Positions 1 to 12,000 of a DNA stretch of 64,000 bases are shown one piece after another (the stretch's first letter is position 1; each line of letters opens with the position of its first letter). The DNA is from Bryopsis sp. KO-2023. Lineage: Eukaryota > Chlorophyta > Ulvophyceae > Bryopsidales > Bryopsidaceae. The position numbers were made by a program, and so were the translations under genes. Where the stretch lies: positions 5,088,001 through 5,152,000 of the forward strand of contig BSYQ01000007.1 in the NCBI GenBank assembly GCA_030272585.1, written 5' to 3'. The notes under the pieces are model-generated. The model was not told the DNA's origin and searched no databases. It was given only the letters and a program-made list of their open reading frames with translations.

Positions 1-2854
1 AACGCAAACGAAATAGCTAAAACGAGCATTACCCGTAATTAGACTTGACAGATGGCATCAATTACAACTTCATTATTTTTTCAATTCTTTTTCTTTTGCC
101 ATTCAACTCCCAGACGAAGGCTGCATGCATTCACCAGTGGCCTTCGAGCTGCGGTCAAGGTCACCCTGAATCAATCAGGTGGGGATGTGGATATCATTAA
201 AAAACCGGCTGGGGACGGGACCCCGAAATCGGCTTTCGAATTTGTTCTTGGAAAAAGGGAAGCTGCTGGGGGCAGTCAACCCAGCGAAGAGGATTCTTTG
301 GATTTCGGTGGCCAAGGGGGGCCCAATTCCTTCAAGGAGGGCGAGAGTCCACAGGGGAGCAACAGGTGTGTGCAAAGGGGTCGAGATTTTACCGAGGTGG
401 CTGTGGCCTTGCCCTTTGATTTTTTGTGTTTTGAAAAAAAAGTGGTGTTTTGTGGAGGCCGAAAGCTAATGCTCATTGTATGAATCGCCATCTGACAGTC
501 TGGTTGGTTTGTGATTCATCTATTTTGAGAAGAAACTTCAGAACTCCCATTTTGTTTAATTGGTGCTGTTGTGGACACGACCCTTAGTTTTCTTTTTTTT
601 TCTATTTTTGGGATCAATCAGGCTGGTCGCAATGGGGGATGTGGTGGAGTTAGGCACCGAACTGCACGAAGCTTATCAAAGTTTGGTGGAATCCGTGGTG
701 CCCATGTTGCTGGACGAAGCAGCTTTCGCAGCAGATTTTCTGATTTTGTACAAAGGCACCAAAATGGAGGTCCCCAGGGCATCCACCTTGGAAACCACCG
801 AAGGCGATTCTGCGATGAACAAATCGGGGGTTAGAGGACCCAAGCAAGAATTGACACAAGAAGGAAAAGCAGCACTGGAGTCTTTGCTTGCGGTGATGCC
901 CCATTGCTTCGCTGTTTTTTTTTTTTTTTCAATTTACTTTAAAGAAAAAAAAGACTGGATCGGTGGGTGATTTTGGAGAGATTTTTCTGTGAAGCAGGGG
1001 GTGGAGAGCGAGTTCTTTTCCCTTGTAGACCTTACAGGGAAATCCGCTCAATTGATGTGCCTTCCAATGCTGGCCACCACCATTCAGTGGATGGATCGAA
1101 TTGCAAACGAGGTGGGGCTGGTGTTGCGTCTTTTCGGATCATTTTCTGAAATTAAAAAAAAATACAGCAAAAAATCTGGGGTTTTCTTGGTTTCTTCCTT
1201 CAGGTTGTGGGCTGGAGGATGTACGGGCTGCTTCAAGATGTGCAGCAAAAAGTGAGGGACAATTTTAACGTATTTATGCAACAACGTGTGGCAGCCATCG
1301 ATCGGTAAGCCAGCACTCCTCGTTTTCCATGTTTTTGCGCTGTTTTCCATTGCATTTTAGTCTTTGTTGTTCCTTTGATGGATTGAATATGCATGGAAAC
1401 AGGTATGAGGGGAGAAGCCGATCGAACGTCAAAAATTTGCATGTCTTGCCCTTCGTAGCCAATTTCGCCGTTTTGGCTCACCGAGTTGAAATGCTTTTGA
1501 CGATCGTGGACGATGGATCCGGTTTGGATCGACAAGAAAGCTTGCCTGCAAAATCAGTGGAACCGGTACAACAACTTTTTTTTTCCCCTCTCATTTCCAA
1601 CCAACTACTAAAAAGATGACGTGCCATAGACTGACTCAGAAGTAAACCACCGTTTTATCCCAATGTCCATATCGTCAGAACAAAAGAATAAAATATGTAT
1701 ATATAGATATATTTATATATATATTCCTTTTTGTGTTGAATATGTTTTCTTGTTTCGAAAAAAAAATGCAGACGAGCCCGTCCTCATCCGGATCCCAGGA
1801 ACTGGCATCCAGCGTCGATCGAGGGGGTCCCGTTCGAAAAGAAGTGGATCTAGCATACATGCGAATCGTGGGCAGCATGTTTGCGACGCTGGAAAGAATC
1901 GCAGCCACCAATCCCAAGCATGGGGATCGACTGAGGCTCGAGAATTATGCATACTTTGAGGAAAGCGCCAGGCCATTGGTTCGCCATGTGCAAGCGCTCC
2001 AGAAATTCTGCGAACAAGCTGTGACAAACTTGGTGAGCAGCCTGTTTGATGTTCTGAACGTTTTATTTTCACGTTAGGCAAACTTGCCCAACGAAGGCCG
2101 TCCACAATGCAGTGATTTAGCCCAGCATACATTGAATTGAAAGTATTTTACACGCAGCCAAAAGGGCCGAGTGCAGCCCGTTATCGTTATGTGTTATATA
2201 TTGGCTAACCCAGAAAAAAGACAAAACAAAAAAACACTGTAGTATCACAATGTCCAAATCTAGGTTTCTACCCCAAAGGTAAACTAAGAAGGAACAGATT
2301 CGAGAACCTCGAGGAAAAAAACGCTGACCAAAATTGCATGGGTAATTCCAGAAGGAATCGCTCTTCCTAATCGCTTATCCAGTTTCCATAGATGTGTATT
2401 TCTTTCCTTTCTTTCGTTGGTGTGTTTCGCCAAGCACTGTTTGCTTTCCCAGGATGAGGCCATGCAACGATATGTGCAACAACAATTGGAATACGGCCGG
2501 TTATGGAAAATATTCGAATTCTCCATCAAAATTGAGGAACACATCCGGGATGTGGGGACAGCAGACGTTCCCTTTCAGGCCGGCTTCTCTTCGCAAGATC
2601 TCCGTGCGCTGCTGTCCAGCACAATGACCTCCACCGACAAAAAACTGGCGTCGATGTACTCCCGAGTGAAAAAGCATTTGGGGGATGCTGCTCCGAAGTT
2701 GCTGTACAGGGTTTGGTCGAAAGTGGAGGAGAGAGTGTTGCATCGATATGCCCGACTGGAGGAGCAAATGAGTGTGTGCTATCCCAGCCTCCAACTCAAT
2801 CCCAGCCCGGAAGAGTTGAAGGAATTGTTTAAAACCACAGGACCTGGCTCATGA
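1..2854 (+). CDS. SEC3: Exocyst complex subunit Sec3 (EXOC1), C-terminal part; 5' end outside window
   Basis: Sec3 tethers secretory vesicles to the plasma membrane as part of the exocyst. Seven exons join in one frame: 114-365, 622-892, 998-1111, 1204-1304, 1403-1565, 1772-2032, 2453-2854, giving about 520 residues and ending with TGA at 2852-2854. The phases match at each join. The segments FVANFAVLAHRVEMLL, AYMRIVGSMFATLERIA and RLRLENYAYFEESARPL are characteristic of the alpha-helical Sec3 C-terminal domain, including the conserved LENY(A/H)xF stretch. The lipid-binding N-terminal PH-like part must lie upstream of base 1. The donor of the third exon could be 1112 or 1121 (both phase 0). 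Two introns, 1566-1771 and 2033-2452, carry copies of the intron repeat family described separately. Family assignment is from recognised sequence pattern; no search was run. Confidence 0.85.
1630..1677 (+). repeat. Intron repeat family, partial copy (segment C)
   Basis: This stretch inside a Sec3 intron contains AAACCACCGTTTTATCCCAA followed by TGTCCATATCG. It matches 58330-58366 nearly base for base and 2241-2270 more loosely. It is followed at once by an AT microsatellite (1690-1730). Confidence 0.7.
2074..2280 (+). repeat. Intron repeat family, most complete copy (segments A-B-C)
   Basis: Lies in the Sec3 intron 2033-2452. Segment A (2074-2123) starts TTAGGCAAACTTGCCCAACG and holds a GGCAA/TTGCC inverted pair. 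Segment B (2131-2182) includes GGGCCGAGTGCAGCCCGTT. Segment C (2241-2270) includes CACAATGTCCAAATCTAGG. A recurs at 44246-44317 and 52476-52548, B and C at 58255-58380, and C at 1630-1677, so this copy shows that the three segments belong to one element of about 200 bases. Confidence 0.7.
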
Positions 2855-5800
2855 GGAAAAGAGTGTTGAGAATGGAATGGATCGACAATACCAGCAAAAT
2901 GGTGGTTTCGACCATCCCAGCTCCAAAATTATGCATCATTTTTTTTAGGGGGGGAGGAGGGTGCATGTCTTACTTACGTTGTAAAATAATATGGGTGATG
3001 GGTTCATATATATATATATATAAAGTCGTGTAAAAATGCATAACATAAGGGGTAGCCTTTGCTGACCCGATACTGATGCTTACAACATGACAATATTCCT
3101 TTTTTTCCCTTTTCCCTCCCAACAAAAATACTCTCCACCCACCCATCCAGTCAGTCAAGGAAATCCCACAGCCATGCTTTTTGCCTTTCCTTCTTCTTTC
3201 CCTTTTGTCATAATGGAGGTTCGTCAAAATATGCATCCGTTGAAATATCATATCCCCCCCCACACACAAACACACGATAGCGATACTTGACGGCATGCAA
3301 ATCGTTTTCAAATCTTGATCTTCTAAGAATTAACAAACAAAAAACAAAAGTACCCTCATTTCTCTTTCTTGGGGGAGTCTACCTTATCCATCATTAAAAA
3401 ACCACCAAAAACAACAGAAAACCCAAAACCAAAAATCACCCTTATCCTTTCGTTCACTCTTTTTCTTCTTTTTTTGTTTTACGAACGTGTGTACATATCT
3501 GTACATATACACAATATTATATCGATCTCTTGTATATATTCTGCCCAACCCCAGAGAAATGCAAAGAAAATCAACCCAATTATTTCTAAGATGCAGTGCA
3601 TGGGAACAAGCAAATGGGTAAAAAACTGAAAACAAAAATGCAAACACCCCCGCCCCCCAAAAAAAATCATATTAACCTCAACACGCCGATGGAAATCTTT
3701 CGCAAACAGGGCATGACCGACGCTTTGAAAATGGCTACAAAACAAATCCTACAAGAAAATCAACAGCATTGTGTGGAAACTTTGATTGATGGCTACTCTT
3801 TCTTATCACGTTACAATCTTCCCATCAAGAACAGCACATTTGCATATATATATTTATATATGTTGGGAAAGCCCCACCTACCCCCATCTCCCCCCCCCCC
3901 AGTGCGCACCCCATTGTTCACCTCTATGGTCGATTGTTTCATTCTTGCTGCTGTTGGGTGTTTCCTTTTTTTGTTTTGGTACTTTCTTTTTCTTTTTTTT
4001 GTGGTCACACTTTCTCTCTTTTTCATTTCCATCTACCTTTCCCAAAAAAAAAAACACAAACGAAAATTAAGAAAACCCAATACAGGGGAGGGGAAAGAGG
4101 GGGAGGGGGGAAAACACACACACAAAAAAAAAGAAAACACTCTCCAAAAAAAATTCTCCACTTTTTCCTTTTTGGTCAAAATGCTCTTCCCCTTCCCCAT
4201 ACAATGCCTTATATTTGTGACTACTCCCCCCTTCCCCCCCTCCCCAATTTCCAAACACATCCAAACCATACAGTTTCTCTCCCCCCATGAAAACGATATA
4301 GACCTTCTGTAAATGCTTTTTGCTATGCTAATTCTTTTCCAAACCCCCGCACCCCCCCTTTTCCTCTCTCCCCACCCAAAAAAAGAGGGGAAAAAACCAT
4401 CCCTCGATTTTCTTTCGAGAGGAAGGAGGGGGGTGGTGGGGGAGAAAAAACCTGCCGAAAATAATCTTTCCCCTTTGTTCATGTTTTTTTGGGGTTTCTT
4501 TTGTCCCATCACCGGAGGCAAAATAAAAGAGTTTTTACATCAGAATACAACCATCAGAATTTGAACCCCCCCAACCCCCCCCCCCCCCCTAAAAAAAAAA
4601 AAAAAGAAAAGAAAAAATCGGCCGGAGATAAATACACTTACTCTTTCTCACGTATATATATATAAATATTTTTTTAAATGTACTTTGTACATTTTTTTTC
4701 TGGTTTTTTTTTTTTTGTTTTTCATCAGCATACTCTTGTCTACACCACACCAGGGCTCTTGTTCTTTTTTTTTTTTTTTCCTTTTCTCTTTCTCTCTCTC
4801 TCTTTTTCCATTTTTGTTCTCCAATTGATGTACTTCCATGAAACGATCAAACCAGTGACAAAGATCATAAAAACTCCTTAACCAACATACAATATCATAT
4901 GAATGTGCAAATCTCCCCCCCCCCCCCCACACACACACACTTCTTCCCCCGACGCTGATTTGTTTTCTCACCACGAAAAAAAAAAAAAAAAGTGGTAAAT
5001 GAGAAAAGAAATAGAAACGAACTTGATCAGAACGATGTTGTTTTCTGATGTTCTCTTGATTTGGTGTGGTTTTTTCCCCCCTCATTTTTTGGATTTTTTT
5101 TTTTCTTCTTTTTTGCTCCCTTGATTAAACCCTTCACACCATTCACGCCCCATTTCCAAATGGAAAAACTCAAAACCCCTCCCCCAGAATATTTTCAGAG
5201 TATATATACAATCATACATGAAAAATCTATGACCTCAATACAGCCTTGCAGCTTTCACAAACTTTTTTCTTCCCCCCTCTTTTTTTCCCGTCCTTCAATT
5301 CTGAAAGAAAAAGGAAAAAAAAATACAGAAAAGAAAATTGGAAGGAAGGACCAATAAGAAAAGAAAAAACATGGGACATGCATGTAATTTAACAAAAGAA
5401 AAAGCCAAAAGAAAAAGAAAAAAACAGGCGGTGTAAGAAAAGAAAAAAAAGACAAAACCAAACCAAACGCGACTGAAAAAAACAAAAATCAGGGGAAACA
5501 AAAAAACAAAACTGATAAAACAGACACAACGACAAAAAAAAGGTCAGAGAATATTCTTTTTTTTTTTTTTTTGGGGGGGGGGGGGGGGGGTGCGTTAAGC
5601 TCTTCCTGTTTTTTTTTTTTTTTATTTTGAAATCATCTCTTTGTTTTTTCGTTCCTTGTGAGATTCTCAGCCATTGCCACAGTGACAAGATAACAAAATC
5701 ACAAATATCAATACTCGAAGCTCAAACAGTGCAAGGTTCCCTCTCTCTCTTCTCCCCCCCCCCCCCAAACCCCCTTAAAATCACCCCCTCCCCACAGAAA

Positions 5801-8800
5801 AGAACACACACACAAACAAACAAGGGAAATGTTGTATGAAAAAACTAACCCCTCCCACTGGTGTATTTGAAAAACAAAACCAAAAAAAAAAAAAAAGCAA
5901 AGCGAATCTCTCTCTTATGGCACCGATGTTCAAACCCCCTCTTGTTCGTTTTCGTCTTTGATTGGTTTTTAATTTCCCCCCATGATTTCCCTTCAAATCT
6001 TTCCAAAATTGAAACATCAAAAAAAGGCAACAGAAAAAAAAGAAAACAAATAGACAACAATATCTGGATCATTTGAATTTGAAAATCAGAGGAAGGAAAA
6101 CCTTTTCTTCCCCTTTTTCTTTTCTTCAGAAGCATCAGTATAAAAAAAAATAAAAATTGAACAGGGAACGGAAACAGATTCTCTTCCAAATAATAAAAAA
6201 AACATATCTTTCGAAGAATCATTTTTTTCATTTTCCTTTCCCTCCGCCACCCATTTCCCTCATCGTTCTATTTCTTCTTTTTCTTTCTTTTGTGGTGAAG
6301 GTGATTTTTTCTTTTTTCCTGGGTTGGTTAATGAACTCGTTAGGCAAGATAGACGGAAAAAAAGGGGGGCAAAAAACACAGAGAGAGTGTGCATCCCCCT
6401 TTTAACTTCTCGGATGCGAAAAACGAATGTGTCAAAAAGAGGCTTTCCAGCAAATGAATGCATTTCACAATGTTAAAGCCATCCAGTGTGGCCAGTTGCT
6501 TTTAACCATCACTTTCCAAACTCCCTCCCTCCCTTCCCTCCCCCCCCCCCTTTTTCTCCTTTCTCCAAAATCCCCTCCCCCCTAGGGTTCACCTCATTCC
6601 TTCCATTTTCCTTTGGTTTTTCTTTCTTCCCACTCCTTTCCGTTTTTTTTTCTTCTTCTCACTCTTTTTTTTTGGGATTCACCAGCAGGTAAAGTTTCAA
6701 GAAAAAAAAAGGGGGAAGAAAACCAAAATAAAAACGAAAAAACAAAACAAAAAAACATATGGCTTCTCTTGCAATTTCTATGATAAACTTTTCCCCTTTC
6801 CAAACCCCCCCCCCCTTCCCTTCCCGTTTCTTGGTTTACCAGGTTGATATTTTCAATTCCACTGTCGATAAAAAACAGGCAAAACGAAACATGTATGCAT
6901 ATAATGTTTAAAAAAAAAAAAAAAAAGCACACGGCAGAGTCTTTAAACACCCCCCAACTGAAAGGAAAATAATAGTAAAAAAAGAAAACGTTTCTGTCAA
7001 ATTGCTGAAATGAAGAGAGAAATGCCCCCAAAAACCAACCATCGATATTCACCAAACCGACAGCACCATGAATTTCCTCCACATACAAAAAAAAGAGTCC
7101 AATTCACTTTCTTTTTTTTTTTCTTCTCCCTCACCAAAAAAAAAAAAAGATATTTTCGACCTTTCTTTATCCCTTTTTTGTCTCTTGCTTTCTTTTTTCC
7201 AAGTTTTTTTTTTATCCCTCTCTCCCCGAACCCCTTATGTTTTCTTTTTATCAAACCCCTCTTCCCCATCTTATCCTCCTTTGGATTTTAAACTTATCCG
7301 ATTGGTGTCGAATTCTCCTCCTTTCCTTTCCTTTTCTGTTCCCCCCCCCCCTCTCCCAACAAACAAAAACCACGAAACAAAAACAAGAAGCCGACGACCC
7401 CCCCCCCCCAAAAAAAAAACCTCTTCCACCACATTATTTCAGTATTTACAACCCTCCCCTTACAGTTTTGGTCTGAGAGATGCCGATTGAAATTCAAAAC
7501 AGCATGTCAGACATTGCAGAAATATGACACCGTTTGCTCTTGTAGAAAAACAAAAGAAAAAGACACAAAAAGAAGAGGAGGAAGTCACGATCAGTTGCAA
7601 ATATATATATATATTTTTCTTTCTTCCTTTCCAAACAGCCCTCTTACAAGAAATCGTTTTCCTTTTTTTTTTTCGAGTTCAACCCTTCCTCCTCCCCCCC
7701 CCCTCCCCAATTTCCTTTCTCATCCACCAACCTTTTTGTTTTTTCCTGTTTTTTTTTTTTCATCCCCCTTGTCTCCCCTCAAAAACAAAAAATTGAGTTT
7801 TCAGCCCCCAATATTTTTTTTTTTCGTTCCCACACCAGATCAAGAGCAGAACAAAGGAGTGATTTTTTTTTTTGAAATCACCGGCAAAATTCGAAAGAGT
7901 TTATTTTCCAAACGGATTCTAGCACAGCCCAACCAATGTTTTGTTTTTTTTTGGTTTTTTTTTCCCTTGAAACAAAGGTCAATCACGCTTCATTCATGTT
8001 CCCCGAGAATTGACTCTTTCCTTTTCTTTATCCCTTTGAACCATGATAAATTCTTTTTATGAAGGGGGAAGTGAGGAAAAAGAAAGGGAGTTTTGTTCTT
8101 TTTTTTTTTTTGGGGGGGGAGGGGGGGGGATTGCACTAGAGAGAGAGAGAGAGAAAAAAAAAAGAAAGCAAGGAGAGCTCTTTCCTTTTCCCCATGGTCG
8201 GTTCCTTTCCCTTTTTCATTTCTTCCTCTTTTCTTTCCCATTTTTTTTCCCCAAAATCTTTTTTTCCAGCATTAACCAAATAAAGGGGTGCCAGGAAAAG
8301 CATTTCACAAACTTCGACACAATGAGTTGACTTCCGAAAGGACGAACAAAAACAAAAAAGAAGAGGGAAAAAAAACAAAGAAAAAAGAAAAGGGAAATCG
8401 AAACCAAACCAAACCAATGTTAGAGAAAAAAAAAACACGAACGCACACAAGCAAGCAAAAAAGGGCGAAACCGATTTCACGAATGTGTAAAATATGTATA
8501 TATATAGCGAGAGATATATATGTATGTATAATTTTTCCCCCACTTCTTCTCCCCCACCCCCCTTTTCCCTTTCCCCCCCTCCCTTTCGCTTCTTTTTTTT
8601 TTCGTTTGCATATCTCTTTTTTCTCCCTTTTTTTTCTCTTTTTTTTTTTTTCTTTTGTCTTTTACTAGTCGAAATTGTACACAACTTCACATGCACTTGA
8701 GTCATCTCGTGGTAAATAGCCGATCACCCCCAAAAACCCCCCAAATCTCAAAAACAAGCCACTCAACCATTCCCGCTTCCAAAGGGAAAATCAAACCTGA

Positions 8801-9589
8801 ATAATTCTCCAGAGAAATACGTCATGTGGCCCCTCGTCTCTGCAGATTAAATTCTGTGTTTTTTTTTGTTTGTTTTTTGTGTTTTTTTTTTTTCTCTTTC
8901 CCCCCATCATTTTTTTTTTGTCTCCCTCCCCACCAAATTTTCCCATGTTAGAACAACACCGCCATCCCGCCCCCCTTAATCCCAGAATTGCTCCCTTTTT
9001 TTTTCCAATCCCTTCCCGAAATCCCCCATCCACCCCCCTTTCTTTCTTTCTTTCCTCCCCCCCCCAAAAACCCCCTTTTCCTTCTCTAATGACCCCCACC
9101 GACCCATCCCCATACAGTGTATCTTTTCCACAAAAAAAAGCACCCCTTTTCATATATCAAGAGCTACTTGATGTTGGAAGATCCAACCTCCGGGAGCTGC
9201 GAGATGCACCCTCTTGCGTTCTTTCACACCACGCGTCTGGACCGGACAATCTGAATCATGGGAAAAGGAAAGAAAAAAAAAGCAAGAAAAAAAAGCACAC
9301 ACACACACAAACAACAATCAAAAATGAAGAGTCGAGGATATTCCTTCATTTTTATTTTTTTTTGTCTTTTCTTTTTTCTGTCGAATTTCTTTTCATTCTG
9401 AGAGCAAAATGAAGCAAAAAGGTAGAATCCACACATATTTTTGTTATTACATTTTCAATCAAAATTGTTTCACACGAGGAGCAAAAGGTCGGGTGCACCC
9501 CCTTCACACGGAAATGTGTTTATAGGATATGTGATTCCTTTACCTCAAAAACAAATAAAAATATGTATACATTTGTGCATTAAACAAAA
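2855..9589. other. Gene-poor homopolymer-rich region, G-depleted on + strand
   Basis: Between two convergently oriented genes (Sec3 on +, the coiled-coil gene on -). The + strand is built of long T, C and A runs with few G; examples are the C run then A run near 4573-4605, T then G runs at 5559-5590, and C runs at 5755-5766, 6540-6550 and 7340-7350. AT and CA microsatellites are scattered (3009-3022, 8495-8520, 9296-9308). The open frames here are low-complexity translations rich in F, K, P or S and do not look like genes. A normal-composition island at 3680-3845 and smaller ones at 6405-6485 and 9160-9255 break the pattern. Confidence 0.75.
3680..3845 (+). other. Exon-like island inside the homopolymer region
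   Basis: A 165-base island of balanced composition whose + frame reads TPMEIFRKQGMTDALKMATK and continues with mixed residues to LIDGYSFLSRYNLP. Codon use and residue mix resemble coding sequence, unlike its surroundings. I found no convincing splice partners or family match, so this may be an orphan exon, a gene relic or chance. Confidence 0.2.
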
Positions 9590-12000
9590 TTAAAGTAATA
9601 AAAGATATCCACCAAGATTATCGGAAAAGCAATTCTTCATCTCAGCATTTCTCAAAAAAAAAAAAAAATTGAACGAAACGATTCCACAGCTAGATCCTTG
9701 AAAAACAATATAATACAAAAAATTCCATGCTGGGAAAGAGGCACCCCCCGAAAGGAAAAAGAGACAATCATACACACACACACATGCACAACCCAGTTTC
9801 ATATGTATAACCTGATTCGTGGCCCGCGTTTGGGTTAGAGTTAGTTGCTGAAGCGGATTGGGTTCACACCTCTCGAGATCAGTGACCAGTTGTTGGTTCT
9901 CCGCTATCAAATTTTGCAGTCTTGCCATTGCAGATGGCGACCTCAGCTGATTGGGACTGCCTGAAATATCCAAAAGACGAAAACAAAAAGAAACAAAAAA
10001 ACAGAGAACCCCTTCAAACCAATAGGTGGAAAAAAAAATCAAAAAAGAAATTCGACCATTGATCGTTTGATTGATTTTTTTGTGCATGTTCAAATTCAAG
10101 TTTTTTTGTTATTGTTTTCTAACCTTTTCTTTTTCCATCTGTTTGATGATTGAGTGGCTAGTTGATCGACCCCCCCACCCCCCCAACCTCTGAAAGAAGC
10201 AATCATTAAAACCCTCTTGAATTTATCTCTCGTTTTTGTTTTTTTTTTACAGTTACCTAGATGTGCAAATAGGTGTATGGTTTCAAGGAAGCAACTGGAA
10301 GATTGATTTAACCAGTCAAATATTTGAAAAAAAAAAAAAAAAGGAATAAGGATTTTCTGTGCTACCTCCAGTTGCCATCAATCTTGGAGATACAAGGGAT
10401 GCTGACATCAAACTTGGCATCTGTTGTTGGTGTGCCATGGCCTGCCTGCTACAAAAAGAGTAATTGAACACATTTCATTTCTCACTCTTTTTTCTCACAC
10501 TAATCATGGCCTCTCTCACAAGTGAAAATAAAACCATCAAAATTGCATGCAAACCAACCAAGCATATTGGTGTGAGGTACTGGCTACCCCTCACGTACCC
10601 CTAAATTAAAATATTTTTTGTACAAACATTTTTATTTTTTTTTACAACTGGAAATTTCTTGATCAGAATTTGTAGAGTTGACAGAAAGAGAAGGGAGGGG
10701 GATAAACCTATTTTTAGCAAAAAAACATGTTTTTACTCAAAGTTGAAACAAGATGTGAGTGTGGTATACCTCAAGGTCTCCAAGTCATGGCGCAACTGCC
10801 TATTCTGACTCTCCTGCGCACCAAGAAAAAACAAAACGCTTTGCCTCACGAAATATGTACAAGCCGAATAGAAAAACAATCAAGGCGACTTCTTTCCGAA
10901 ACGTACGCATCACTACGAGAGATGAAAACAGCGTGAATTTTCGCGCGGCCCCGCTCTAGAACTTCCGAAAGGTTGCACGATGGCGTTACGCGTTACTCCA
11001 GCAGAGACAACGAAGCTCCGAATAGTCGAAGGCAGCAAAAACAAGGGGAAATGAACTGGAAGCTATTTTTTTCTTTCTTTCCGCAATTACCCCCTGTGAA
11101 CTCACCGTGATATGAAGAGCTTCGGTGTTTCTTTGAAGTTCCTTCTCCAATTTGCTTATCCTATTCTCATAGCAGGTAAGGGTTTCTCGGTCTGCGTCGG
11201 AAAACAGATGCAGCACCCCCCACAAGAACTCATCTCAAAATTCACCTCTCCCGAAAAAAAAAAGTTCTCGAGAAAAATAAAGAGTACAAAAATCGAACTC
11301 ACAGCACCTCCATCCCCAGTTATTGAACTTCTTGAAGCAACTTACGGTTGGTGAGGGTTTGCTGGCTTTCCCTGTTTTTTCGCAGCATATCCTCCACCGC
11401 ACCCAGAGTGAAACCTGGTCCAGAAACACCAGCTCGTCAAAATTCACATCTCCCCCAGACAAGAACGCCTCATTTTGGTTCCAATTGTTTTCCCAAAAAA
11501 ATTTTGCCAGCGGTGGGGTGGCACGAGAAGAATCCCTACTTACTCGAACCCTCGATCCCAACGGCAATATGGTGAGGGCAGTTTTCCGTAATCTCCTCCA
11601 AAGCCACCTCACTCACGACGTAATAACGCAGGTTGCGTTTCGCGATATCGAGCGCGCTGCTGAACGCAGCTCCGACAATTTGCTCCACGTTGTAACCCCA
11701 TTCCCTGGCCTGACGAATGGTCTCCTTTTTCAGACGAAACGCGTTCGACAGCAAATCCACCGCGATGGAAGTGGAGCCGATATCCCCCGATCTCACGGAG
11801 AGGGGGACGACCGTCTGTGGGCCCCTCTGTGGAAGCGCGCCTAACTTCAGCGTCGGCACTTTTTGGGGGGGCGACCCTCTGGGACTGTCGACAAATGCGG
11901 TGCCTACGTCCGGAAAGTCGTCGGAATCGCTCGTGAACCCTCCCTCGTCGTCGGTGACGGAACGGGACGACCCGCTATCGACGGGGTCAACGGTTTCCAT
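9590..12000 (-). CDS. Coiled-coil protein of unknown function
   Basis: Exons on the minus strand: 12000-11544, 11414-11346, 11191-11106, 10813-10770, 10448-10366 and 9960 down to either 9812 (donor) or the in-frame stop at 9590; phases match at every join. The ATG at 12000 opens an acidic, Ser/Asp-rich N-terminus (METVDPVDSGSSRSVTDDEG). A segment of about 80 residues with mixed composition follows (NAFRLKKETIRQAREWGYNV). Next come strongly helical, Q/E/R-rich stretches (VEDMLRKNRESQQTLTN, ISKLEKELQRNTEALHIT, ESQNRQLRHDLETL) typical of coiled coils, and a low-complexity P/S/Q/M-rich tail. No known family was recognised. The 3' end is uncertain: a further terminal exon may exist below 9812. Upstream on the same strand is the ABC1 kinase, with about 1.4 kb between. 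Confidence 0.5.

Noticed and set aside
3596-9412. Many long open frames on both strands rich in Phe, Lys, Pro or Ser
   Set aside because: They are translations of T, A and C runs; composition is low-complexity and frames overlap on both strands. Only the island near 3680-3845 was kept as a possibility.
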